Shown here: positions 41,894 to 55,103 of the stretch, piece by piece
How the letters are laid out: each line of letters opens with the position of its first letter
Numbering within the stretch: position 1 is the stretch's first letter
Assembly: GCA_017311185.1 (NCBI GenBank)
Contig: JAESUZ010003487.1
Span: 1,522,001-1,586,000, forward strand
Direction: 5' to 3'
DNA from: Proteles cristata cristata
Taxonomy: Eukaryota; Chordata; Mammalia; Carnivora; Hyaenidae
DNA: 64,000 nt
The notes under the pieces: generated by a model
What the model was told of the DNA's origin: nothing
The model's input: the letters and a program-made list of their open reading frames with translations, nothing else
Databases searched by the model: none
Made by a program: the position numbers and the translations under genes

Positions 41894-42299
41894 CTTCACC
41901 AATTGTTTCTAAGAAAAGCAATAATACTGTCTTCATTTTTTTAAAAAATCCTAAACCTGAGGAAAAAGGCAAATGTTCCGAGGTGTATGACTTATCTGTT
42001 TGATAGGGGTCAATAATACCATGACTATATCAGTGGAGTGGATTGCTTTCATTAACTTACAGCATAAGTCTAAATGTTTTCATTTTACAGCCCCAAGGGG
42101 CTTTACTAAAGATCATATAGGTTTTTGACAAACAGCTATTGGCTTTATTTTAGATTGGAAAACTTAATTTCTGCTTCATTTACATTTAGTGTGGTTTTGG
42201 TACTAAGTGTTGACAAATCGGCAGCCAGATATGGCTGAGTGGTAGTAATGATCCATTAAATTGAGCACTCTGTTTTTCAGCTATACTACATAACCAAGA

Positions 42300-42300
<1 letters not shown>

Positions 42301-42337
<37 letters not shown>
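42301..42337. repeat. (TG)n microsatellite
   Basis: Uninterrupted TG run of about 18 units, 420 bases upstream of the coding exon at 42761. Confidence 0.95.
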
Positions 42338-42338
<1 letters not shown>

Positions 42339-42760
42339 CACAAGCGCATGCATGTGCCTGTCCTTGAGTATCATGAAAATCTACCCTTTTGGCTCTGTTT
42401 GGTCGAATGGCTACATACCCAAAGAATTAACCTCATGTCTGCATCATATAAATTTTAAGATATAAGTTATTTACGAGTACACATTTCAATAAATATATAA
42501 GGTAATGCATTTACGTTCTTTTGAAGTGTTTGTTTTTAAAGAGTAGCTTGACACATGGATTGGTAACTTAGGAAGAAAGTAATTAACATATGTATGTTTT
42601 TTAAAACTGCTATTACAAATAATCTGAATTATATTCAAATACTACAAGACTAGCTTTTAAAATGATTTTCTTGTGACTATTTTGAATGTTAAAACTTCTC
42701 CACCATGCCTTTACAAATAACTATTAATTGGATATATGATATATGTTGTTTATTTTGTAG

Positions 42761-42838
42761 TTAAAACAGAGCCAATGAGCAGCAGTGAAATAGTTTCAAC
42801 GACAGCAGACGGGTCTTTAGACAATTTCTCAGGTTCAG
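42761..42838 (+). CDS. EYA1: EYA1 coding exon (residues 42-67 region)
   Basis: 78-nt exon with acceptor TTTTGTAG|TTAAAA and donor TTCAG|GTAAGG, phase 1 at both ends. It starts [10 protein letters not shown] and ends DNFSGS, a signature shared by EYA1 and EYA4. VKTEP resembles a SUMO-type psi-K-x-E motif (V-K-T-E), though modification is only inferred. As I remember the human protein, this exon differs at three positions (IV for TA, D for N). Because its entry phase equals the exit phase of both the 18281 exon and the 19846 exon, either can precede it without a frameshift. Confidence 0.95.
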
Positions 42839-45074
42839 GTAAGGAATATCTATTAGATTTTCACGTTAATACACAACATAATTTTTCTTAGTTAATTGAA
42901 ACCATTAGGTATATCAAGTGTATATCTATGTGTATATGCATGTGTGTATGTATTATATAAATGTGATAGAGCTTTATTCAGAGTCCCATTCTTACAGTTC
43001 TCTTGTTTTTATCCATTGTTATGAAATGTTTGCTGAAAATATTGATTTTCAGAAGACAAAAGACAAAATCAAAGACAAAATCAAAAGGGGTTTTGTTTTT
43101 CTTTTCTACTAAATTATCTTTATTATGTTAATGACTCCTTCCCTTTTTCTCTCATTTGTATGGTTTTTCTAATCATGCAAATTTAGTTAGGCAGAATTTT
43201 GCTTCTGATAATCTTTAAGCAGACTTACCAAACCATCCTCCTAACTGTCATGTCAACTACAGATCTAAATTAAACACTTTATAAAGTCAGCTTTCAATCC
43301 TTAAGTTAGTTTTGATGTCTTTCACATTAACAAAGTCTGCCTCCAGCTAACAAAATACCCAAGTTTCACGTCTTTGTTAATGAAATTACTGATAGGAAAG
43401 TGATTGTGATATTAAAGTAACTACGAGGTTGTGATTATATGTTTGCCAAATTACCCAGATTGTACTATTTCAATAAAAAACTGTTTCTATCAGAAGTAAT
43501 TCTTAAAATTTTAACCCTTTTTCTATTATTCGCTTTGTTTTTAAAACCTCTCAAATGGAAATGCTATACTTCTATAAATTTGTGATTGTCTTACTCTAGC
43601 TCTCAGGATCATTTATTTAATACATACTACAACTAAAAGGAGTTATACATAGATGTAACATGAAATACAAATGCATAACCATTATACTTATGATACCAGA
43701 TGGAAGCAATAAGGAAATAACAAAAAGGTGTTATACCCATGAGTTCTTTCATAAAACACTTGCTAGAATCAGACGTATGCAGAGAATGTGCTTGGTGCTA
43801 TTATGGATTCATAGGTATATGAGAATGGCCCTGGTTTGGGGCTTAGTGAGGTGAATAAGAGACCAGATCATCACATTACAGTTGGATGTTTCCAGAGGGA
43901 AGGACAGAGATCCTCAAGAATACCCAGGAAGGGACCCAACGGAGACAAAGTTGGGCTAGGGTAGTCAAGAAAGTTTTCCTGGAAAAGATGCCTTCACTCA
44001 GCCTTAAAAAATGAGTAGGAATATAGCACTCAGCGTAGGAGGAGGAAGAAGACCCGAGTAGACGGAAGCTGGACAGATGGAACATTCCATGGGAAGAGAC
44101 CGAGGCACAGAGGCACAGAATTTAGAACTGCCAGTGGTTCAGCGTTCCTGGTGTGTATGGTGTGAGCAGTGATGCCATGCTGCACAGGGTCAGGATAGAG
44201 TCTGAAGAGGCGTATGCGTTCCACTTGATGCTTGCATTGTGTCCTGAGTACAGTGGGAGACCTCAGAGGAAGGGTGTTGCATGATCGTATTCACATACAG
44301 AATCCAGACTGTCACAGGAGGGAAGGAGGCCTGAGAATGAAGTGGAGAGACCAGATAAAATCTTTTGGCATTTAAGACCTGAGATAAGGTGCTGGCAGTG
44401 GTATGGAAAGGTAATGTACTAAGAGGTACTTGTGAAGTAGAATTTATGGCATAGTAACCAATGAGCACAAGGGGTGAATGAGGCAGAGACAGGTTAAGGT
44501 GACAGAATGCAAGACAAACATGACTGAGAAGGAAAGGTGATGGCTTCCCTCTGGGGCATGTTGAATGGGAGGTAACATCCACTCAAAGATGTCAGAGCTT
44601 GGGAAAGATCTGGAATGGAAATTTTGGAAGTGTGCAAAGTTAAAACTAGTGGGCTATAACAGGGTTGAAGATAGAATCCGGGGAAGAACAATCTAGAGAT
44701 GGGCAGGGGATAAAGGGAAAACACCGATATTCAACTGGGGAAGAAGGAAGAGGACTGAGTTGGAAGTGAAGGCAGGGAGGGAAGAATTTTAAGGAAGAGC
44801 TGTCTATGTGATAGATTTGTATACAGCTGTTAAAAATCGGTTTGAAAAAACTTAACAGCATGAGAAAATGTTAACTATACCAAGTGAAAAGCAGGTTACA
44901 AAACAGTAATATGCTCTGTATAATCCATTTATTTTTAAACATTATGTGTCTTTGTATATGTGTATATAAATGGGAGCTTTCTCTGGATATAATAGAATAT
45001 AATTTGAATTTTTTTCCTTCTGCTTTTTTTCAAAAATATTCTTAACAATGTATGTGTATAGCATTCATACTTTT

Positions 45075-45289
45075 ATTTATTTTTTAATGTTTTATTTCTG
45101 AGAGAGAGAGAGAGACAGCGTGAGCAGGGAAGGGTCAGAGAGAGAAGGAGATACAGAATTTGAAACAGGCTCCAGGCTCTGAGCTAGCTATCAGCACAGA
45201 GCCCAGTATGGGCCTTGAACCCACAAACCACAAGATCATGATCTGAGCTGAAGCCGGACGCTTAACCAACTGAGCCACCCAGGCATCCT
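45075..45289 (-). mobile_element. Felid SINE, reverse
   Basis: Reverse cat SINE with duplication GCATTCATACTTTT at 45061-45074 and GCATTCGTACTTTT at 45290-45303, with one mismatch. Confidence 0.95.
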
Positions 45290-45686
45290 GCATTCGTACT
45301 TTTAAAAAGTAGTAATTTTTAAGTGTAAGTTTAAAGTCCTGTACTGAGGAGTTTTGTTTTTTTAAGTATCTATGGATACTTAAAAATGGATAATATATAT
45401 TGGATTGCTATTTTTCCTGATGTTGATAACCTGTGGTAAAGGAATTTCTTGTGCTTAAATAAATACACTGAGGTAGTAACAAAGGGACATCATACCTACA
45501 ACTTCAAAAAAAAAAAAGAGAGATATACGTGTTTATACACACACACTTATATGATGGAAAAGGGAATAGAGAATTAAGCTATTAAGATGTTATCATTTAG
45601 GGAATTGTGATAAACAGTATCTGGGAAGTTTTTTCTACTATTTTTGCAACTTTTCTTCAAATGTCATGTCAAAATAAAAAATCCAT

Positions 45687-45893
45687 TGGGGCGCCTGGGT
45701 GGCTTAGTTGATTAAGCGTCCAACTTTCACTTAGGTCATGATCTCGCAGTTCATGGGTTCGAGCCCTGCATCGGGCTCTGTGCTGACTGCCAGCTCAGAG
45801 CCTGGAGCCTGTTTCAGTCTGTGACTCCCTCTCTCTCTGACCCTCCCCTGCTCACGCTGTCTCTCTCTCTCTCTCCTAGAAATAAATAAATAA

Positions 45894-45940
<47 letters not shown>

Positions 45941-45951
45941 AATAAAATAAA
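45687..45951 (+). mobile_element. Felid SINE, CTTAGTCGG subtype, with expanded AAAT tail
   Basis: Cat SINE with an exact 16-bp duplication, AAAATAAAAAATCCAT at 45671-45686 and 45952-45967. Its tail has expanded into an AAAT repeat of about 60 bases (45885-45950). The head carries TTAGTTGATT in place of the usual TTAGTCGGTT. Confidence 0.95.
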
Positions 45952-45971
45952 AAAATAAAAAATCCATGAGA

Positions 45972-46160
45972 GGGGCACCCGGATGGCTCAGTTGACTCTT
46001 GGTTTGGCTCAGGTCACGATCTTACTGTTCACAGGATCAAGCCCCGTGTCAGGCTCTGCACTGACAGCATGGAGCCTGCCTTGGATTCTCTCTCATCCTC
46101 TCTCTCTGCCCTTGTCTGCTTCTCTCTCTCTCTCATAAAATAAATAAATATCCTTTAAAA
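45972..46160 (+). mobile_element. Felid SINE, adjacent copy
   Basis: A second cat SINE (GGGGCACCCGGATGGCTCAG) begins four bases after the duplication of the previous copy. Both use nearly the same A-rich target (AAAAATCCATGAG and AAAATATCAATGAG). It is shorter and more diverged in its body. Confidence 0.9.
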
Positions 46161-46679
46161 ATAAAATATCAATGAGAAACATCAATAGATTTAGCCTACA
46201 GCAGTTTCAGTGGGTAGTGTTTACTTCCCTTATGCCCGCTTGCCCATATGCCCCATTTCTGTTGTTGCCAACATAGTTCCTAGCAGATATGTGTGGTCAT
46301 ACGTTCAGTGAGTAAATAGATGATTTAACCAATAAGGTGAGGAAGTGGACACAGGAAGAGAAAGGTGGTTCTCAAGTACATAAATGGTAAGAGAAGAGAA
46401 GGTAGTTCATTAGAAAGTTAGATCCAGGGCTGAGGATGGCATTTAGACAGTCAGAGTGGTTTGGCTGCCAGCACAAACTTTATAGAGATAAGGGCTAAAG
46501 GAATAGGCAAAACGGAGATAACTGACGGAGGGAGGTCCCTGCTGGGATAGAATCCAAATCCAGAAGTGGATCCCCTTGGAAAAGGAATAATTTTCCCACG
46601 CAAACGTCAGGAACAATGGAATGGGAGTTAACGCATGTGAGTTTGAAGTGGAGGAGACACTAAGTTAAGGGAATTCCTG

Positions 46680-47190
46680 TCTGATTCTTCTGTTCAAAAC
46701 CTCCAGTAGCTCCCACTTATCTCTCAGTAAATGCTGATTCTTTGCAGTAGCCAATAGTTCCGTCAGACCTATTGCCTGCTTCCCACTACTCCTTCAACAT
46801 GTCAGACATACTCTCAGTCAGCGTCTTTGCAGTGACAGTCCCTCTGCCTGGGGCACCGCTCTGTACACCTGCCTAACTCTCTCACCACTTTCAGTCTTTG
46901 CTCTCCTCTCACCTTCTCTATAAGGCACCCCAACCACCCCACTCAGTGTTGCAAAACTTGTGTAGGCTTTCAGTCTCTCTTACATGCTAGCCACCATAAC
47001 ACGGCCTTTTGCAAACTGTATCATTTATTTGTGAATTAGGTTTATGGTTGGTCTTTCACCCACCAAAATGTAAGCTTGTGATGGCAGAGATTTGGGGATG
47101 TTTTGTTCATTTGTATCCTTGACACTTGAAAAAGTATGTGACATGTATTAGGCACTTAGATATTTGCTGGATGAATGAATGGATGAAGGA
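46680..47190 (+). mobile_element. L2 LINE 3' end
   Basis: The stretch follows the L2 3' region: TCTGTTCAAAACCTCCAGTA, CCCTCTGCCTGGGGCACC, AATGTAAGCTTGTGATGGCA, then GTATTAGGCACTTAGATATT and TGGATGAATGAATGG at the end. It is 5'-truncated and old. Confidence 0.85.
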
Positions 47191-48678
47191 ATGATGGCTT
47201 CGCTTTTTCCTCTGAAGCAATTCAAAATGAGGATAGTGATAGGCTTATGAACTTGAAGAGATGGAGAAGATCAAAATAGACGCTATGAGGAGCTGGGAAG
47301 CCCGAGGCTGCTTGGAACATAAAGGAAGGTTGGCAATAGAGCCAGAGTCCAAACAAAGGTAGAAATATGAATGTGGAGCCTTTATGGTAGAACAGTTTTT
47401 CTTTACAAGGGTTTTGCTGCCCAGGTAAAAATGATACTTAAGGATTTTCCAGGTAAGGCATGGAAGAATATAGAAGTAAAAGGATTATGGGTATCTGTAA
47501 AGGAAGTGTTTAAAATAATTTTTCATGTATCCTCCTGGAATAAGTATTAAAAAAAAAAACCAAAGGTAAGAGATAACACATTGAGAGAAAATAAGGGTAT
47601 CATGGTGTCCTGCATCTATGATAAGGTTGGAGAACAGATGAGATGAGACTAGACAAAAGAAAATGCTGAAAGGAGAGGATATTTCTTCCTTAATCTTAAA
47701 ACTCAGTGAGACCTCTACCACATGTTCTCGTAGTTAGTCCTCTGTGCTTCCCTTCCTCAGCCTTCATTACTACTTTTAAAATAACTTCATTGTCTTTACT
47801 CCTGCTAAACCATAGCATTATGAGAACAGAATTTTATTTGCCTTACTCATGGTTACAGTCCTCGTGGCCATGATGGACTTGAGCACATGGTTGCTGGTCA
47901 GTAATGTTAAGTAAACAAACAAGTTGGTTGATGCTGTTGTGGTGCAAGACTGTGGAATTGTGGGGCAGGTGGAGGGGGGGAAGGTTCACAATGTGGTCTT
48001 CAGCTTGGTTGGAGTAGAAAACCAGAGTTGAGACCTAGATGGAAAGAGAGAAGTGTTGGATGCATAACCCAAGATAACGTTGGGACTTGTTAGGGGATAT
48101 AGTCAAATACTGAAGTTTTTGTTAAATGCGAAGCAGTGTTTAGGAGGTTGGTCATTTTTGGAAGTTCTTAAGAAGTGTCATAAGTCTTAGAGAAGGAAGG
48201 TTTTATCGGAGAAAGAAAATAAACAATGATTTGGAAGAAGCAGCAGTGAGAGTATGTTTTTCAGGTCTCTTGTAATATATGGAATCTGAGAGAATGAGTA
48301 GGATCTACTTGGAAAAAGCCATGTGGAAGAAGCAAGGTCCTTGGAAAAAGGCTTAGCAGAAGGTGGAAGGATAGTTTGGTGAAGAGATGGAAGGTGTAGG
48401 AGATCTTGTTTTCATTAGATTGGTTCTCCGTGTTGCACAATGGAGAAGGGGATGGAGTGAGCTAGGAATTTTTCTTTCCTTCCATCTTTCTGTCTTTCTT
48501 GAGTGAAAATGCAAAAACCATGGCCTCTGGGGCAGTTGTGAACAGGATTTAGAGTTTATAAGAAAATGAGAAGTCTGGAGAAAGCAATCTCTAAGCATTT
48601 GACCCCAAAAAGGTCTTCACCTCTGCAGTCACTACTTCTGCTTCCTTCTCCATGACGACTTAAAAATTCATATCTCAA

Positions 48679-48888
48679 GGAGCACCTGGGTGGCTCAGTC
48701 AGTTAAGCATCTAACTTCAGCTCAGGTCATGATCTCATAGTTTGTGAGTTCAAGCCCTGCAAGCTGACAGCTCAGGGCCTGGAGCCTACTAAGGATTCTG
48801 TGTCTCCCTCTCTCTCTGCCCCTCCCCTGCTTATGCTCTGTCTCTGTCTCTCAGAAAATGAATAAACATTAAAAAAAATTTTTTTAAA
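48679..48888 (+). mobile_element. Felid SINE
   Basis: Cat SINE of the GGCTCAGTCAGTTAAGCATC subtype. It lacks about 20 bases of tRNA-like body after CAAGCCCTGC. Flanks ATTCATATCTCAA and AATCACGTCTCAA are a probable decayed duplication. Confidence 0.92.
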
Positions 48889-50913
48889 TCACGTCTCAAC
48901 TATTTTGGGTGTCTTGAGGAAATAACAAGGATAAAGAGGAACTGGGCCATTCTGACATTGGTAGTATCTGTCTCTACCTGTGTCCCTCAAGGAACCTGGG
49001 CATCTGAAAGCATAAGTAGGCAGTGAAGCTCCCTCTTTTCCAGGAAGGTCACCAGGTATCCTCGTATGGGAAGACTGGAGGAGAGCAGTTGATTTTCAAA
49101 TGCATGTTGCTGAATTGAAAATTGCAAGGTGGTTTATTATGTTTTTAAAATTTAATGATATTCTGCCCATTTACTATTTACCTGTGAAAAGTAATATTTT
49201 AGTGATCTACATGTTAAGAACAACTGGGGTTGAAACTAATGTTTGTAGGGATTGCAAAATACCTTTGCCTTCTGTTTCTTCCATTTCCGCAAAGTCTAAA
49301 TTTGTTATTAAATGAGGCGCCAGTTGATAATATTGATCATACAGTGTTGATATCTAGTAGTATTTGAAGATTGGAAATAGAAACAGGAATGCTTCTAGAG
49401 GAGAAAAAAATATCATGTATGAAAAATATGATTTCTCTTTTAATTGTTCATAAAAAGATGTAACTTCTGGGGTCTGACTCCTTCATTCAGCAGTTATGTA
49501 TAGAGCACCTACTGTATGCGAGGCAGTGTTCTAGGCAGTGGAATTATAGCTGTGATGAAGTAGATGAGGTCCTTGCCCTCAAGGAGCCTTCATTCTGTGG
49601 GGGAGGCAGGTAGTAAAGAGGTAAGTGGTAGTGAAGGTAAATAGGCTGTGAAAGAAATGAGAGCAGATCAAAGAATATAGTGAGGAGTGGCTGGGGATCT
49701 CTTTTAGAGGGACAGCCTCTCTGAAGGGTGGGCATATGAGCAGAGATCTTAGTGAAGTCAGGGAATAAGTTCAGGTTTATGATAAATGTGTATATGTATT
49801 TTATATAATTAATTTCCTTTAAATTTGTAAGAGGATAATGGTGCTTAGAGTCGGGGGCAGTGTGACATGATCCAATATATATTTTTAAGAGATCAGCATT
49901 TGTTGTGTGAAAATGCTTTATGCGAGAAGAGTGGAGAAGAGGGTAAGTAGAAATAAGGAGACCAGTGCTGCCATGGCTGAGGAGAGAGATGACGGTGTTA
50001 GCCCATGTCCTTAGAAGAGCCACGGAAATGGGACTAAATGTGCCAGGATTCCATTAGGGGAAAGAGTGGAGGAGAGAGAGAGGAGGGTGAGGTTGCGTGT
50101 ATGAGTGGGGGGTGGGGGGTCCTGACTGCCATTCCCCGGTGGCCACCACATTGGTAATTGCAACAGGGTGGCAAATGAGAGCAGGAGGGAGTTGTCAACT
50201 ATAGGACATGTTCTGAAGGGAGAGCTGGCTGAATTTATGATAAAGTGATATGAGGAAAGAGAAGAGTCAAAACTTTTGGGCTTTCAACTTGTCCATCTGA
50301 GTGATGTTGCTAATGAGATAGGAGCAGCGAATGAGGAACTGCTAATTTGAAGATTTCTATTAACCTCCTCAATAGATTCTCAAGCATAGGTCCTCCCCTC
50401 CCTTCCCACAACAAGATTTGGGGAGATTCTTTAACTTCTATATTAGAACTAAGAGAAAGAATGGAATAATAGGAAACAAATGTACTAAAACAGAGGCAAT
50501 AGTTGCCCATATGTTCTCAAGACTCTGTCATATGTAATTTGGAGCTTACTAATGGTAAAAGAATCATTTTATTTACCTTGATGAATGATCTGGGAGTATT
50601 CTTTTTGCTTTAGGGTATTCTGGTCCCATGAAATTAAAATTAATCTGAATTCCTAAATTGTTTAAGAAGTTAAAGGTGTTTTTGGCAATTAAGGGGAAAA
50701 GTACTTGAAATATGACATGGAAGATTCTGGACTTTAGTCCACACAACATTGTAGGGACTTGGATTTAGGGAAATCCCAAAAGATGTGGCTTTATTATATG
50801 GCATTAAATATTTAATCATTTTAGGGGCACATAGTTGGGTAATTAGTAGCAAGATACCTGGGCAGCATCACAGCTTCTTCTTCACATGTATTTTCTAAAG
50901 GATACTATTCACA

Positions 50914-51142
50914 GGGGCCTGGGTGGCTCAGTCGGTTGGGTGTCTGGCTCGTGATTTTGCCCAGGTCATGATCTCATGGTTTGTGAGACTGGGCTCCATG
51001 TTTGCCTCAGTGCTGACAGCGTGGAACCTGCTTAGGATCCTCCCTCTCTCCTCTGCCCCTCCCCTACTTGTGTTTTCTCTCTGTCTCTGTCTCTCTTTCT
51101 CTCCCCCTCTCTCTCTGAAAATAAATAAACTGGAAAAAAAAA
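50914..51142 (+). mobile_element. Felid SINE
   Basis: Diverged cat SINE (GGGGCCTGGGTGGCTCAGTC) with a CT tract and an A-rich tail. Flanks ATACTATTCAC and ATGCTATTCAC match with one difference. Confidence 0.92.
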
Positions 51143-52630
51143 TGCTATTCACTCCAAACTATATGGCCAAAGAGCTGAATCAGGTTTATTTTGTATGTTT
51201 ACACATAAGTGAAAAAAAATTAACCATCCTTCACATCATCAGGGCTTAAAAACATCTACTTTGCGTGACCTAAATCTCACATTGTAATCAAACAAATACT
51301 ATTTATTGATTCCTTACCACATGCCAGGCCCTGTCAGGTGCCAAGGAAACAGAAGAGAGCAAGAGGTCATTGGCCCCAGAAGCTCATGGTTAGCAGAGGA
51401 AACGAACATCTATACACTACACATGTTAACTCTGATGCAGTGTGGCCAAGTGCTACACCATCAATGTTCACAGCACTTCAAGAAAGTAGAGAGAAGGAAG
51501 ACCTTATCCTAAAGAGAAAATGATGTTTGAGTCCCACTGGAGGAATGTTTGTCAGGCAGGGAGGAGAAGGCCTTACGAGGCATAGGGTCTGGTCCAAAGA
51601 GCCCCCAAGACGAAGATGAGCATGCATGGCACGTATGGGCAGTCCTCAAGTCCAAGGAAGCTACGGATTACTAGACCCAAGAGAGGGTGGATGATTGAGT
51701 CTCTTTGTGTGCTCTGCCAAGAAATTTGGAATTTTTCCTAGGGATAATGGAAGCCCAGTTGAGAGATCATAAGCTGGAACATGGACATAAAGAAGTTTCC
51801 ATTTAAGAAAGATCACTGTGGTGGCACTGCCGTATTGTGTTCAGGTCCGCGAATGGGATACAGGGAACGTGACAGAGGCTAATGAGAACCTGACCCTGGA
51901 CAGAGGCGCAGGGATGGATGGAGTGTGCAGAGCAGCTGAACAGGCAGTATGTGGATCTGGGAGGGGACCTTGCGACTCCTGAAATAGAGGTAGGGAAATG
52001 AGAGGATTCTGAGGTTTCTAGTTTCTTTGTAGGACGTCGAGAGATAGTACGTTTTAATGGAAGGAGTCAGGCAGAAGTGGGTTCAGATACCACCTTTCCC
52101 ATTTATTTGTTTGAATGTTTTACTTAATTTCCATGCCCCGTGTGTAGATCGGGGGCAGATGATCCTGTTTTGTAGACCAAGACTGAAGAGGAGTTGGAAC
52201 TTCAGTCTGAGCCAAAATTATATCCTGATTCCAGAACCTGTGCTTAATTACCACACTTTGCAGCCCCCCAGATCTCTTTCTTTGTGGGTACACACCTATA
52301 CTATAGATACAACCTGAAAGCATGGAACCTACCCTGTGTAATAAGCCTGATACAGACTATGCTGTTATTTTATCTGGGAAAAAACAAAAAACAGACTGCT
52401 GGGTACAGCCTGTGAAGTTGAGCTTATGATCACGGGTCCTGACCCACAATTTGAAAAGCCCAGGAAGAGAGCTGGAAAAGAATAAAAGGGATTTCGGTGG
52501 CTTCCATCATCAGGTTGCATTAGGTTTTTGTTCTGGTTTATTTATTTATTTTTTTAACTTGGTTTGAACTGTGATTGTCCAGGGAAGGTATGACTCCAGC
52601 TACTCTGCTGGATAAATCTACTTTGCTCTT

Positions 52631-52850
52631 GGGGCGCCTGGGTGGCTTAGTCGGTTAAGCGTCCGACTTTCGCTTGGGTCATGATCTCGCAGTTCGTGGG
52701 TTCGAGCCCCGTGTCAGGCTCTGTGCTGACTGCCAGCTCAGAGTCTGGAGCCTGTTTCAGTCTGTGACTCCCTCTCTCTCTCTGACCCTCCCCTGCTCAT
52801 GCTGTCTCTCTCTCTCTCTCCTAGAAATAAATAAAAATATTAAAAAAAAA
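52631..52850 (+). mobile_element. Felid SINE, CTTAGTCGG subtype, with perfect target duplication
   Basis: Well-preserved cat SINE flanked by an exact 17-bp duplication, AAATCTACTTTGCTCTT at 52614-52630 and 52851-52867. It has the most intact body and longest exact duplication of the set, so it is probably the youngest insertion in the window. Confidence 0.97.
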
Positions 52851-54398
52851 AAATCTACTTTGCTCTTGGTCTCTTTTGAGGCTTAGCCAAGGTGGGTAGG
52901 AAAGGCTGTAGTTGAGGCAGGTGGTGGTCCCTGTTGTGCAAGTTTTCACTCACAAATCCCTCCCTTCTGTAAATTGCAATATTTAATTAATCTGCTCATG
53001 GCTATCTGTGTGCCAGCCTTCCTGCATGTGACAGAAAGAAGTTGTCTTTGCGTGTTTGCATCTGTGGCATCTAGCTCAGTGCCTGGTACAGAGTAGTGAC
53101 TCAACATGTGCCCCCAGATGGGGGCATACCGGCTTGGTTGGCCTGCCATCGCTTTAATGTGGCCCTGGGCTCTGCCAAACTGAGAGCCACATGGGGAAGT
53201 CTGGTAGCTCACATGCAATAGATATAGATGAATCTACATCTGCTGTCACTGCGTTAGGCCTGTGTGCTTTATGAGGAAAGGATTATTCCTAGATCAAGAT
53301 TCTGGTCCAACTCAGCTGCTGTTCTCCCAAACACAAATGGAAAATTGGGTTTGGGATGTATACATGGACTGATGTGACATAATGAAAAAATGTATAAAAC
53401 TTTGAGTGCATGGAACCTTATAGAGGGATTTTAATATGCAGCATAGTTAATAGAGCCTCGAAGACCATGATTATTACTGGAAGAAGATAAACATATCTTA
53501 TAATTGTACCCAAAGAATATACACCTCAGCTAGGTAGAGGGTAGGATATTTACATGTTTGTATATAATACACAGAAACACATATAGCTATGTGTATATAT
53601 AAATATATAAATGTATAATATATATATTATATATAAAATAGCCTCTATTTCCATTAAAGCTGAGAACTACCATTTTACTGCCTTATGTTAACAAAAATGG
53701 ATTTTTGCTTTAGTTCAGAATAAGTGTAAAAGAAGATAGTTTAGTGCATTCCTGAGAACTATTGAATAATCTATATATGATTAAAAAGAAATGAAATTCT
53801 GCTTAAACGTTTGAACAGCCTCTTTAAACACACAAAAAAAATTTTTTTTTGTTTTTTGGTTGTCTTTTTTTTTTTTTTTTTACTTAAATAACTGAACTTG
53901 AGCATGTTTAACTGAAAAAGGCCAAGGAACACCGCCTCAGCACAAGAAGAAACAGGCTTCGCGTGCAACTTGAGAAATTTAAGAGAGCTGTAGGAATGCA
54001 TTTTTACGAAAAAATGTTGCTGAATTCATGCAGGCCAATGAGGAGCTGCCCTATTTCTGCTCAGCTGAGAGAAGATTAGACGGTGTTTCCCGGTAATCCA
54101 GGGTCAGGTGTGTGTGTTCCTGAGCACACACAATAGGCCAGGTGACCTTTCGGGTCCCGCCCAGCCCTGCAAATTCACTCTCTTCCCCGTCTTTGAGCGG
54201 CCATTCCACACAGCACGCAGCTGGCCAGTGTCTCAGATGATCATGACCCCTTTCTAAGACCTAATCTAAACTTAGAAGCACTTCATCAGTTCCCATAGGT
54301 TGTTGGATATATTTTAACTTAGGTTGACCACATGAAATTGCCATCTTTTTCAGGCCAAAAAGGTTGAATACTGGCTATTCCACATAGTCTGCCTGTAG

Positions 54399-55003
<605 letters not shown>

Positions 55004-55044
55004 TAATCCTCTTACTTTAGTAGTGGGATCTCATGGGCATACTG

Positions 55045-55045
<1 letters not shown>

Positions 55046-55089
<44 letters not shown>

Positions 55090-55103
55090 CGCGTGCATGT
55101 GCA
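55046..55103. repeat. (TG)n(CG)n alternating tract
   Basis: About 58 bases strictly alternate purine and pyrimidine: TG units, then GCGCGCGCGCGCG, then TGCATGTGCA. It starts 48 bases downstream of the exon end at 54998. Confidence 0.95.

Noticed and set aside
49544..50023. 159-codon open frame on the minus strand, the longest in the window
   Set aside because: It lies in degenerate repeat-like DNA inside an EYA1 intron. The translation is Leu/Ser/His-rich with no domain, and no splice or promoter signals support it.
55046..55103. CG-rich alternating run as a second CpG island
   Set aside because: The CpGs are confined to a 13-base dinucleotide run within a microsatellite, with no surrounding GC enrichment.
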